Origin: Mycobacterium sp. 852002-40037_SCH5390672
GTDB lineage: Bacteria; Actinomycetota; Actinomycetes; Mycobacteriales; Mycobacteriaceae
Reading direction: 5' to 3'
DNA length: 64,000 nt
Assembly (NCBI RefSeq): GCF_001665875.1
Contig: NZ_LZTA01000101.1
Location: 1 to 64,000, forward strand
The notes under the pieces are model-generated. The model did no database searches. It was not told the DNA's origin and worked only from the letters and a program-made list of their open reading frames with translations. Numbering within the stretch: position 1 is the first letter of the stretch; each line of letters opens with the position of its first letter. The position numbers and the translations under genes are program-made. Below, piece after piece: positions 17,030-25,468 of this stretch.

Positions 17030-17371
17030 TCAGTTTTCGTCCGCGACGACGCCCAGGTAGGTGCCGCGAACCTCGTATGGTCGGCCGTCGCGGGTGATGA
17101 TGCCGATGGTCGTGGCGTGGGCGTCACCCTTGTCGGCGCCGGCCGCCGCACCCATTTCCACGACATCGATTCGCACGTCCACCGGACGCGCCGTCTGCGG
17201 GTCGGTGATCTCGACAACCATCGCGACCGCGTGCTCCTCCACGTCCCATTCGACGCTGGTGATGCGATGGCGGGCGGTCAGCTCCATCACCACGGAGTCC
17301 CGCCGTACCAGGAAGCGCACCGGTGCACACAGCTCACCGGCGCGGGGCGGCACGCACAGGCTCACCGCCAT
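17030..17371 (-). CDS. Conserved-looking hypothetical protein
   Basis: A 113-residue protein I do not recognise. It appears all-beta: ELTARHRITSVEWDVEEHAVAMVVEI, PVDVRIDVVEMG and GRPYEVRGTYLGVV alternate like strands, with no signal peptide, membrane segment or cysteine cluster. It sits one base after the double CaiB gene's stop and 26 bp before the thiolase start, inside the same minus-strand operon, so a small subunit or a lipocalin/hot-dog-like accessory role is possible. No hydratase signature is visible. Confidence 0.6.
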   Translation of the reverse strand: MAVSLCVPPRAGELCAPVRFLVRRDSVVMELTARHRITSVEWDVEEHAVAMVVEITDPQTARPVDVRIDVVEMGAAAGADKGDAHATTIGIITRDGRPYEVRGTYLGVVADEN

Positions 17372-17372
17372 G

Positions 17373-19706
17373 TCACAACCCCGCGGGCCGGGCGCTGGTG
17401 GTTCCCGACCGCCGCAACGCGGCCAGCTCGTCGTGGCTGTGCCCCAGGAGGCCGGTCAGCACCTCACCGGTGTGCTGGCCATAGAGCGGCGGCACCCGCC
17501 GGATCCAGCGCCGCGGTCTGCCGAGGAACGCGAAAGGCATCCCGGTGCACACAAAGGATCCCGCGACGGGATGATCGACCGTTTCCCAGAAGCCGCGGGC
17601 CTGCAGCTGCGGATCGCTCAGCAGCGCCGCGGCCGCCGTGACCCCCGCGGCGGCCACCCCGGCCGTGCGTAACGCATCGACGGCCTCGGCCACCGAATGC
17701 CCTGCGGCCCAGGCGGAAATCAGTTTGTCGATATCGTCGGCCCGTTCGGCCCAGTCGGTCTCCTCCAACCCGGGCTGGCCGAGCATGCCCGCCAACGACG
17801 CGCGGGCGGCGGCGTCCATCGCGGCGAGCGCGACCCATTCGTCGTCACCGCGGCAGCGGTAGACGCCCTGCGGGCTGGCGCCCGGGCCACGGTTTCCATT
17901 CCGGCGCATCAAAATTCCGTTGCGTGAATGCTCCACCAGCATTTCGGCCGCCACGTTCAGCGCGGCCTCGACCATGGTCGCCTCTACCTGCATTCCGGTG
18001 CCCCGCCGGTCGCGGATCACCAGCGCCGCCACGGCGGCGAAGGCGGCGTGCAGCCCGGCGATCGGGTCGCACACACCACGCGGGATCACCGGTGGTCCGT
18101 CGGCATGTCCGGTCATCCACGCCATGCCGGTCGCCTGCTCCATCGTCTGCGCGAAGCCGACGCGATCGCGCCAAGGGCCGTCGAGGCCGAACGCGGGCAT
18201 CCGGACCATGATCGCGCGCGGGTTGGCCGCCCGTACCGCGTCCCATTCCAGGCCGAAGTTCGCCATCACCCTGGGCGAGAAGTTCTCGACCACGAGGTCG
18301 CTTGCGGCGATGAGTTCGAGCGCGAGCCTTCGCCCCGCCTCGGTGCCGAGCTCGATGCTGACGCCCCGCTTGTTGTTGTTGCTGCACAAGAAGATCGGGC
18401 CCCATTCCCACCACTGGTCCCAGTCCGGTGGGCGGCCGGCGGAGAATCTCATGCCGTCGGGCCGGCGCACACCCTCGACCTTGATCACGTCCGCGCCCAG
18501 GGCGCCCAGCAGCTGGGTGGCGACCGGGCCGGCCCAGAACGCGGTGAAGTCGGTTACCCGGACATCGGACAACGGCAGTGCGTCGGCGTCGGCGCTGCGC
18601 GAAGTTTCGGGTCGCGCCGGCCACTGCACGTGTCCGTTGTCGGCGCCCAGTTGCGGCGGTTCGCCGGGCGCCCAGGCCGCCATCGCGTCGCTGCGATACG
18701 GCACCCGCGGCGCTAGCACCCCGGTTCGCGATTCAACGAAGACGCCGCGTTCCAGGAAGTGGTCGATCTTGGGGAGCATCTCCGGCGTCGCGATGGGGGC
18801 GACCGGAATCCGGAATGCCACCGCGAGATCGACGATCTCCTGGGTGGTTCGGCATCCGGTCCATTCGGTGACCATGCCCAGGAACTCGTCGCGGCGCTCG
18901 ACCCGGCCGGCGAACGACGCCAGTTCGGCGTCGTCGACGAGATCGGCGCGCTCGATCATCACCAGAAAATCCTGGAACTGCTGCGCGGTGATGGTGCAGA
19001 AGCCGACCATGCCGTCACTCGTCGGGACGATTGACGGCAGCTCCAAACTACGTTCGTGCAGAAGCGAATCGGCGCCCAGCACGCTGGCCGACATGGCGGA
19101 CAATCCGCCCATCGCGATCGCCATGGCCTCGTACGTCGAGACATCGATGACCTCACCGCACCCGCTTCTGGCCGCATGCCGGGCCGTCGCCGCAGCCGCT
19201 GCGGCCGCGAACGTACCGGCCAGCCACTCGCCGAGCCGGCCGCCCGCTTGCACCGGCTCGTCGCCCGGCCAGCCCCGGCCGGCGATCGACCCGCACAGCG
19301 CTTGCAGGATGAACTCGTTGGCGACGACCTGGTTTTCGACGTAGGGGCCGGTGGTGCCGAACGGCGTCACCGACACCACCACGGCCGAGGCGGCGATGTG
19401 CGCGGTGATGGCGTCGAGCGTCCATCCGTCGGTGAGGTCGGTGAGCACGAGGTCGGCGCCGGCCAACAGCGACGTGACCTCGGACTGGCCCCGATTGACC
19501 ACCGACTTCTTGCCCGCGGCCAGATATGCGAACAACGCCCCGGGCGGTCCGCCGGCCGACCATCCGCGCAGTGAATCTCCCCGTGGCGATTCGACTTTCA
19601 CCACGTCGGCGCCGGCGTCGGCGAACATCTTGCCGCAATAGGACGCCGCCAGGCCGTTGCACAGCTCCAGCACGCGCCAGTCCGCGAACGGCGCCTCGGC
19701 TCCCAC
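17373..19706 (-). CDS. Tandem-domain CaiB/BaiF (class III) CoA-transferase
   Basis: A 777-residue protein made of two fused family III CoA-transferase modules. The first begins near RVLELCNGLAASYCGKMFADAGADVVKVESPRGD and the second near residue 390 (RVTDFTAFWAGPVATQLLGALGADVIKVEG). Each module normally is a ~400-residue protein of interlocked dimers, so the fusion gives an in-cis pair; a similar-length fused protein exists in M. tuberculosis (Rv1866, by memory). The GTG at 19706 lies just after the amidohydrolase stop, and the frame upstream is not coding. It transfers CoA between carboxylic acids. Confidence 0.88.
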   Translation of the reverse strand: MGAEAPFADWRVLELCNGLAASYCGKMFADAGADVVKVESPRGDSLRGWSAGGPPGALFAYLAAGKKSVVNRGQSEVTSLLAGADLVLTDLTDGWTLDAITAHIAASAVVVSVTPFGTTGPYVENQVVANEFILQALCGSIAGRGWPGDEPVQAGGRLGEWLAGTFAAAAAAATARHAARSGCGEVIDVSTYEAMAIAMGGLSAMSASVLGADSLLHERSLELPSIVPTSDGMVGFCTITAQQFQDFLVMIERADLVDDAELASFAGRVERRDEFLGMVTEWTGCRTTQEIVDLAVAFRIPVAPIATPEMLPKIDHFLERGVFVESRTGVLAPRVPYRSDAMAAWAPGEPPQLGADNGHVQWPARPETSRSADADALPLSDVRVTDFTAFWAGPVATQLLGALGADVIKVEGVRRPDGMRFSAGRPPDWDQWWEWGPIFLCSNNNKRGVSIELGTEAGRRLALELIAASDLVVENFSPRVMANFGLEWDAVRAANPRAIMVRMPAFGLDGPWRDRVGFAQTMEQATGMAWMTGHADGPPVIPRGVCDPIAGLHAAFAAVAALVIRDRRGTGMQVEATMVEAALNVAAEMLVEHSRNGILMRRNGNRGPGASPQGVYRCRGDDEWVALAAMDAAARASLAGMLGQPGLEETDWAERADDIDKLISAWAAGHSVAEAVDALRTAGVAAAGVTAAAALLSDPQLQARGFWETVDHPVAGSFVCTGMPFAFLGRPRRWIRRVPPLYGQHTGEVLTGLLGHSHDELAALRRSGTTSARPAGL

Positions 19707-19708
19707 GT

Positions 19709-21079
19709 TCAGTTGCCCAAGGTGCTGGCGCGACGCCCGGCGGATCGCCCGGAAATGTCGGGAGCCTCGACCGTCACCGGCGCCTGCGCAGAGGCCTGTG
19801 CCTGCAGAGCGAACTGCGTCATCCGCGTCCACGCGTCACGGTCACGCTGGCTGGCTTGGCGCCCGACATGGGTGACGACGTCGACGTCGGTGGCCTGCCC
19901 GCGCAGGTAACCGGCTCGCGCATGCTCCTTCGGGAGGTACCGGAACGGGTCGAATGAGTATGCGGCCATGGCGTTTTCGTGAGTGATCTTGTCGATGACC
20001 GTGTCGTCGAGGTGACCCATGGTGGCGATGATGTCCTCCGGGGCGAAGGGCCAGTTGCTGTCGGAGTGCGGAAAGTCGGACTCCCAGCACAGCATGTCCT
20101 CGTTGAACCAATTCATGTTCTGCACGCCGACTTTGTCGCTGATGAAGCAGGTGTAGAAGTGCCGTTTGAACACATCGGTGGGACCGTCGTACCCGGGTGG
20201 GAAGGTCGCCAGCGTCCAACCCGAGTGTCTGTTGTAGACGTGCTCGGCCCGCCAGAGGAAGTACGGTATCCAGCCGACGTCGCCCTCGGTCAGCGAGAAC
20301 TTCAGTTGCGGAAAGTCAACCCAGAACTCCGCCCAGATCAGCTCGGTGAAAGTGAACATGCTCATCATCGACGAGGCGGTCATCTGCACGCTGGGCGGGG
20401 CGTCCGACGAAACCTGCGGCGACCGCGACGCCGAACCCACATGAGTGCACAGCACCGTGTTGTTTTCGCAGACCGCCTCGAACAACGGATACCAGTACTT
20501 GGTGTGAATGCTGGGCATCTGCAACGCCTCTGGGTTCTCCGAGAACGTGACGGCGTGACAGCCCTTACCGGCGAGGCGTTCGACTTCCTTGGCAGCCTCG
20601 GCCACGTCGAACAACGGCAGGATGCCGCACGGGATGAACCGGCCCGGGTACGCCCCGCACCATTCGTCGACGTGCCAGTCGTTGTAGGCCTTGATCATCA
20701 CCAGGTTCGTGTCGCGGTCGGGGCCCTGGTTGAGAACCTGGCCGGAGAAGCCGGTGAAGTTCGGGAAGTTCAACCCCGCCAGCTGGCCACCGGCGTTCAT
20801 GTCCCGCACCCGTTCGTCCACGTTGAAGCAGCCCGGCCGCATCTCGTCGTAGCGCGAGGCATCGATGTTGTACATCTCGCGCGGTTTTCCCGCGACGGCG
20901 TTCAGGCCCATGTTGCGTCCGCGGATCTCGCCGTAGTACCACTGCTGGATGCCGTCGGGTTCGGCGACCACCCGTGGGGCGCGGTCCCTGTATGAGGCGG
21001 GTACGTGCGCGTCGAACATGTCGGCAGGCTCGGCGATGTGATCGTCCACGCTGATCAGAATCAGGTCGTCCTTATTCAT
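19709..21079 (-). CDS. Amidohydrolase-superfamily protein (ACMSD-like metal-dependent hydrolase)
   Basis: A 456-residue TIM-barrel amidohydrolase. VDDHIAEPADMFD at the N-terminus supplies the D-H pair (as in the VDxHxHxxP motif), CTHVGSA a further His, and ESDFPHSDSNWP the catalytic Asp/His segment typical of the 2-amino-3-carboxymuconate semialdehyde decarboxylase branch. This branch includes decarboxylases and hydrolases of ring-derived acids. GAGGAG precedes the ATG. It is the first gene of a minus-strand operon (21079 down to 14765) and has two operator-like repeats upstream. Confidence 0.87.
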   Translation of the reverse strand: MNKDDLILISVDDHIAEPADMFDAHVPASYRDRAPRVVAEPDGIQQWYYGEIRGRNMGLNAVAGKPREMYNIDASRYDEMRPGCFNVDERVRDMNAGGQLAGLNFPNFTGFSGQVLNQGPDRDTNLVMIKAYNDWHVDEWCGAYPGRFIPCGILPLFDVAEAAKEVERLAGKGCHAVTFSENPEALQMPSIHTKYWYPLFEAVCENNTVLCTHVGSASRSPQVSSDAPPSVQMTASSMMSMFTFTELIWAEFWVDFPQLKFSLTEGDVGWIPYFLWRAEHVYNRHSGWTLATFPPGYDGPTDVFKRHFYTCFISDKVGVQNMNWFNEDMLCWESDFPHSDSNWPFAPEDIIATMGHLDDTVIDKITHENAMAAYSFDPFRYLPKEHARAGYLRGQATDVDVVTHVGRQASQRDRDAWTRMTQFALQAQASAQAPVTVEAPDISGRSAGRRASTLGN

Positions 21080-21113
21080 GCCCCGCTCCTCGATCGACCG
21101 TCAGCGACTAGTA

Positions 21114-21137
21114 GACAATGGTATGCATCACAGTGTC
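21114..21137. promoter_or_regulatory. Operator-like 24-bp palindrome, copy 1
   Basis: GACAATGGTATG-CATCACAGTGTC is an imperfect palindrome centred on ATGCAT (18 of 24 positions symmetrical). It lies 35 bp before the amidohydrolase ATG at 21079. A related half-site recurs 47 bp away. The regulator could be the LacI protein encoded at 21424 or the PadR protein at the operon's end. Confidence 0.5.
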
Positions 21138-21160
21138 AACCAGGCCGCCGGGCCCCGTCC

Positions 21161-21184
21161 GACAATGCTATGCGCCTTAATGTC
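21161..21184. promoter_or_regulatory. Operator-like repeat, copy 2
   Basis: GACAATGCTATG-CGCCTTAATGTC repeats the GACAATGnTATGC half-site and the terminal TGTC of the 21114-21137 site at the same internal spacing, but is less symmetrical. The rest of the 344-bp gap 21080-21423 shows no gene. Confidence 0.45.
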
Positions 21185-21423
21185 CTGCACCGCAACGGCC
21201 CGGATGTGGCCGAGCATGCGGTCACCGGAGCGGCCCGTAACGGTCAGACATTCTCGACCCCGCCTCCCGTGAGCGACTATTAGTCTGTGCGCCCGGCGGT
21301 GACGGGCCGGCGCGTCGCGCGGGGGCATAGTCAGCCGGCAGCCCCGCAGATCGCGGGATCGCGCGATGCCGATTGGCGTCGCGTGCCACCATGGGGCATG
21401 ACCGGGCGGGAAGGCAACGCACG

Positions 21424-22401
21424 TTGACCACCAATAGAGCTGCGCGTCCGACCACCGCCGACGTGGCCCGATTGGCCAGCGTATCGACCGCCACGGTCAG
21501 TTATGTGCTGAACAACGCGCAGGGCCGCCGCATCTCCCCGGAAACCCGGGATGCGGTGTACCGCGCGGCCAAACTGCTCGGTTACCGGCCCAACCTGGCC
21601 GCCCGCAACCTCGCGCGCGGCAAAAGCGGTGTGGTGCTCTACGTGGTGCCGCACGTGGCCGTGGGCGAGATGCCGATGCAGGCCGGCAGTCGGATGACCA
21701 CCGCATTGGCTCGCGAGGGTCTTCTTCAGGTGCAGATCTTCGCGACCGACGACGACCAACATGTGGTCGACGCGATCGAGAATCTGGACCCCGTCGCGGT
21801 CACCAGCCTGTTCCCGCTGAGTGCGGCCGCCCATCAAGCGGTGACGAACGCGGGCATCCCGCACATCGAGATCGGGACACTGCCCGCGCTCAAAGACCCG
21901 CATCTGTCGGTGGGCGAGATGCGCGTCGAGCACCTGGTCGAGCGGGGCCATCGCCGAATCGCATTCGCCTATACCGGGATTGCCCGGTGGCGCCCGCTGG
22001 GTGACTACTGGTTCGAGGGTGTTTCACGTTCGGCGCGGTTGCGCGACCTTCCACCGGTGCGAGCCGACGAGGTCACCCTGGACAACGCCGCCGACGTGGT
22101 CACCGGCTGGGTGGGCGCCGGGGTGACCGCCGTATGCGCCCAAAGCGACGAGATCGCCTGCCTCGTCCTGTACGGCATTCATCAAGCACGGCTGCGCTGT
22201 CCCGGAGACCTCGCGGTGATGGGCGTCGACGCCAGCCCAATGGGCATGGTGAGCACGCCGCCGTTGACCACCGTGCAATTCGATCCCTGCGCGGTCGCCG
22301 ACGCTGCCCTTGCCGCGGTCTTCGAGCGGCTGGGGCACCCCGCCCCGCCGTCGCCCGAGCTGACCGACATCGCCCGCCTGGTGGTGCGGTCCTCGACCTG
22401 A
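21424..22401 (+). CDS. LacI family transcriptional regulator
   Basis: About 325 residues. The N-terminal LacI helix-turn-helix TTADVARLASVSTATVSYVL and hinge YRPNLAARNLARGKSGVV are followed by a periplasmic-binding-protein-like effector domain ending VDASPMGMVSTPPLTTVQFD. I chose TTG at 21424 because GGAAGG lies nine bases before it; an ATG at 21391 is in frame but would add 11 unlikely residues. It is divergent from the amidohydrolase-CaiB-thiolase operon and probably regulates it. The effector is unknown and need not be a sugar. Confidence 0.87.
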   Translation: MTTNRAARPTTADVARLASVSTATVSYVLNNAQGRRISPETRDAVYRAAKLLGYRPNLAARNLARGKSGVVLYVVPHVAVGEMPMQAGSRMTTALAREGLLQVQIFATDDDQHVVDAIENLDPVAVTSLFPLSAAAHQAVTNAGIPHIEIGTLPALKDPHLSVGEMRVEHLVERGHRRIAFAYTGIARWRPLGDYWFEGVSRSARLRDLPPVRADEVTLDNAADVVTGWVGAGVTAVCAQSDEIACLVLYGIHQARLRCPGDLAVMGVDASPMGMVSTPPLTTVQFDPCAVADAALAAVFERLGHPAPPSPELTDIARLVVRSST

Positions 22402-22471
22402 CCGCGTCCACGAGGCGAGCTCGGGCTTGGATCCCGAGCACACCGACGCCACGAGCTAGGCTGGTGCGCCG

Positions 22472-23665
22472 ATGAAAGTTCTGTTGGCGGCTCACGGAAC
22501 TCGCGGCGACATCGAACCCCTCGCCGCGGTTGGCCGCGAGCTGCTGCGCCGGGGTCACGACGTGTGCATGGCGGTGCCGCCGCACATGTGTGGCTTCGTG
22601 GAGTCGGTGGGCCTTTCGGTCGTTGAGTGGAACTCCACGCCATGGCAGGGCCACCGGGATTTCATCCCCGATGCGAACGGCCAGATTCCATTGGCTGTGA
22701 TGACCGACATGATGGAGCATCTCGCCCGTGCCTGGGCGCAGTGGTGCATCACGCTGGCCGCGCTGGCACAAGGAGCCGACCTACTGGTAGTGAACAAGGG
22801 CGGGCAGGGGCGGGCCGCCATCGCCGCGGAGTATTACGACATTCCGCTGGCCGTGCTCAGTTTCTTCCCTGGGGAGCCGTCGCGCTTGGGCGGCGTGCTC
22901 GGGCAGATAACCAAGGACGTTGAGGAGGCCCAACGCCGCGCCCTGGGCCTGGCGGAGACAACCGGACCCGCCGAATCGCTGCAGATCCAGGCATACGACG
23001 CGCTCTGCTTCCCCGAAGTGGCCACGGGATCGGAACAGGATGAGCGATTACCCTTCGTCGGTGCGCTGACACTGGGGTCGCGGACGGATGCCGACGACGA
23101 GGTCTTGTCATGGATTGCCTCGGGTACACCGCCGATTTACTTCGGATTCGGCAGCATGGCGGTCGAATCTCCGGCCGAGGTGTTCGCCATGATCAGTGCG
23201 GCCTGCGCGCAATTGGGCGAGCGGGCGCTGGTTTGCGCCGGCTGGAGCGACTTCAGCGACGTCCCCCATTTCGAGCACGTCAAGACGGTGGATGCGGTGA
23301 ATTTCGCGGCCGTCTTTCCCGCCTGTCGCGCGGTGGTCCACCACGGTGGTTCGGCCACCACGGCTGCCGGGCTGCGGGCCGGCGTGCCCAGCTTGATCCT
23401 CTGGTTCTCGGTCCAAGATCAACCGATGTGGGCGGCCGCCGTCGAACGGCTGGAAGTGGGCCGCGGTCGGGCTTTTTCGGACAGCACCGCAGCATCACTG
23501 GTCGCCGACCTGCGTTCCATCCTCACTCCGCGATGTATGAGCCGAGCCCGTGAGGTCGCGGCTCGGATGACCACGCCCGCCCAGAGCGTTGCCGGTGCCG
23601 CCAATCTTCTGGAAGAAGCTGTCCAACTGGGGCGCGATCGCCGCGCTGGACACGGTCGGGGTTAG
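22472..23665 (+). CDS. Glycosyltransferase family 1 (UGT/MGT-like, Rv1524-type)
   Basis: A 397-residue GT-B glycosyltransferase. The N-terminus MKVLLAAHGTRGDIEPLAAVG and the C-terminal donor-binding HHGGSATTAAGLRAGVP (the UGT signature with HHGG) match the mycobacterial family of glycopeptidolipid and polyphenol glycosyltransferases (Rv1524/Rv1526c-like). PIYFGFGSMAVESP is the usual middle motif. The acceptor is unknown; lipid or sterol-like aglycones are possible. It stands 70 bp downstream of the LacI gene on the same strand. The following 157 bp to 23822 show nothing definite. Confidence 0.88.
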   Translation: MKVLLAAHGTRGDIEPLAAVGRELLRRGHDVCMAVPPHMCGFVESVGLSVVEWNSTPWQGHRDFIPDANGQIPLAVMTDMMEHLARAWAQWCITLAALAQGADLLVVNKGGQGRAAIAAEYYDIPLAVLSFFPGEPSRLGGVLGQITKDVEEAQRRALGLAETTGPAESLQIQAYDALCFPEVATGSEQDERLPFVGALTLGSRTDADDEVLSWIASGTPPIYFGFGSMAVESPAEVFAMISAACAQLGERALVCAGWSDFSDVPHFEHVKTVDAVNFAAVFPACRAVVHHGGSATTAAGLRAGVPSLILWFSVQDQPMWAAAVERLEVGRGRAFSDSTAASLVADLRSILTPRCMSRAREVAARMTTPAQSVAGAANLLEEAVQLGRDRRAGHGRG

Positions 23666-23822
23666 GCGCCTGGCCAACAACAGCACCTGCGGGCCGGCGG
23701 CCCGCATCGAGACCTACCCGCAGACGATAATCGCTTGGGCGCAGACGTAATTGGCGCCTCACGCGTATGTGCGGCTCGTCGCACATCCGTGTCGGATGTC
23801 TGGCCGCACCTTCGGCCGGGGC

Positions 23823-24248
23823 TCAGTCGGCTGGCTCGTAACGCAACAGCGTGACTTCGTGTTCCGGGTAGTCGCAGAACACCGGCTTCACCCGCATCCC
23901 GACCCTGAGGTTGGCGGCTGGGTCGACTCGGCTGGCGGGCAAGACCATCTCGGTGGAAAACCTTGGGCCCTCGTCCCATTCGACGATGGCCAGCAGCTGG
24001 GGCACGGCGTCGGCGAAATGCGGGCTGACCGGCCGGTGGGCGACGGTGTAGGAGTACAGCGTTCCCATCCCGGAAATCTCGCGCCATTCCAGATCGTCGG
24101 CCAGGGTGCGCGGCGCGCGCACCCGCGGGTAGAACACATAGGCCTGTAGCGACGGCGAATACTGGATGACGATGCGATGATCGGCTAACGCATCCCAAAA
24201 AGGAGCGCTGGTAGGCGTTTTCACGGGCATCGGTCGTTCGAAATTCAT
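23823..24248 (-). CDS. OB-fold DUF35 protein lacking the full zinc ribbon
   Basis: A 141-residue relative of the DUF35 protein at 15412. It has PTSAPFWDALADHRIVIQYSP, ISGMGTLYSYTVAHRPVSP and VFCDYPEHEVTLLRYEPAD, which fit the N-terminal helix and OB fold. The zinc-ribbon position reads SLQAYVFYPRVRAPRT without the CxxC pairs seen in the other copy, so this member probably does not bind zinc. Its ATG lies three bases after the thiolase stop, so the pair is an operon and probably one heteromeric enzyme. Confidence 0.82.
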   Translation of the reverse strand: MNFERPMPVKTPTSAPFWDALADHRIVIQYSPSLQAYVFYPRVRAPRTLADDLEWREISGMGTLYSYTVAHRPVSPHFADAVPQLLAIVEWDEGPRFSTEMVLPASRVDPAANLRVGMRVKPVFCDYPEHEVTLLRYEPAD

Positions 24249-24251
24249 CGG

Positions 24252-25460
24252 TCAGTCCCCTTGCAGAATCAGCGTGGTCTGCTCGGACAGGATGCCCCCG
24301 TTGCCGGACACGAAGGCCCGGTTGCAGTCGGCGACCTGCGCGGCACCCGCACGACCCATGATCTGGCGGGTGGCGTCGCAGACATGGTGCATTCCGCCGG
24401 CCAAACCCGCTTGGCCAAAACCCAATTGACCGCCAGCCGTGTTGAGGGGGAAGTCGCCGCGGAAGGTCAGGTCATGGCTTGCCACGAAGTCCATGCCCTT
24501 GCCCTTCTCGCAGAAGCCGGCATCTTCCAGAGAGAGCAGGACGGTGATGGTGTAGCAGTCATAGATGGAGACCATGTCCATCTGCCCGCGGCTCAGATCG
24601 GTCATGGCGAATGCGGTGTCGGCGGCCGCGGCGATCGGGGTGTTGAGCAAATCCTTTGCGTACGTCGGGGTCTTGAACGGCACGTGTTCGCCGAATCCCT
24701 TGATCCACACCGGACGATTGCGCGAGCGCTTGACGACGTCGGCGCTGGCGACGACCACCGCGGCACCCCCGACGCAGGGCATGACGATCTCGAGCATGTG
24801 CAGCGGGTCCGCGATGACCGGGCTGGCCAGCACGTCATCGACGCTCAGCGGCTTGTCCTTCCAGATCGCACCGTCGGTGTGGTTGGCGTTGACCCGCTGG
24901 TCGACGACGACCTTGGCCATCGCGCGCTCGTCGTAGCCGTAGACGGCGGCGTAGCGTTGGGCCACTTGGCCGTACGGTCCGTTCTGGCCGAGGTTGCCGT
25001 AGGGGATCTCGAATTCGGCTTGGGGAGAGCCGTATTGATTGCTCGACGAGCCGAAGAACATGGCGTCGACAACGGGCCGCGGTTTCTTCTTGGACGACGG
25101 TGTGATGTAGCGGGCGGGCAGCGCACACAGGACGGCATCGCAGATCCCCAGTTCGATGGCCGCCGCCGCACGCCACACCATGGCCGCGGCACTGGCTCCG
25201 CCCAGATCGACGTGCTCGGCGAATCTTGCTCCCACGCCCAGGTATTCGGCGATGGTGGAGGGGACAAAGATCTCCGACTCGGCCAGGTGCGAGGCGACGA
25301 CCCCGTTGACGACGTCTCCCGGCACGCCGGCATCCTCAAGTGCGGCGGCGCTCAGCTCGGCCCATTGTTCGAGGACGAACGGTGCGGGCGAGGCCTTGCT
25401 GAGCCGCTCGGGCGGAAGCTCGACGTATCCCACGATTGCGGCTTCTCCGCGTAATCCCAT
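24252..25460 (-). CDS. Thiolase-superfamily protein (second SCPx/Ltp-like copy)
   Basis: A 402-residue thiolase-fold protein organised like the one at 15843 but clearly diverged. It starts MGLRGEAAIVGYVELP, has QVAQRYAAVYGYDERAMAKVV and LNTAGGQLGFGQAGLAGGMHHV, and ends FVSGNGGILSEQTTLIL. VLCALPARYITPSSKKK occupies the usual nucleophile region with a Cys nearby, but I cannot place it confidently. It lies 8 bp from the fadE gene and 3 bp from DUF35, forming a three-gene minus-strand operon (27697-23823). It probably performs thiolysis or retro-aldol cleavage in the acyl-CoA pathway. Confidence 0.83.
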   Translation of the reverse strand: MGLRGEAAIVGYVELPPERLSKASPAPFVLEQWAELSAAALEDAGVPGDVVNGVVASHLAESEIFVPSTIAEYLGVGARFAEHVDLGGASAAAMVWRAAAAIELGICDAVLCALPARYITPSSKKKPRPVVDAMFFGSSSNQYGSPQAEFEIPYGNLGQNGPYGQVAQRYAAVYGYDERAMAKVVVDQRVNANHTDGAIWKDKPLSVDDVLASPVIADPLHMLEIVMPCVGGAAVVVASADVVKRSRNRPVWIKGFGEHVPFKTPTYAKDLLNTPIAAAADTAFAMTDLSRGQMDMVSIYDCYTITVLLSLEDAGFCEKGKGMDFVASHDLTFRGDFPLNTAGGQLGFGQAGLAGGMHHVCDATRQIMGRAGAAQVADCNRAFVSGNGGILSEQTTLILQGD

Positions 25461-25468
25461 GCCTTGCC

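Noticed and set aside
24261..25454. 397-residue plus-strand frame opposite the second thiolase
   Set aside because: Shadow frame with no motif; the minus-strand thiolase is clear.
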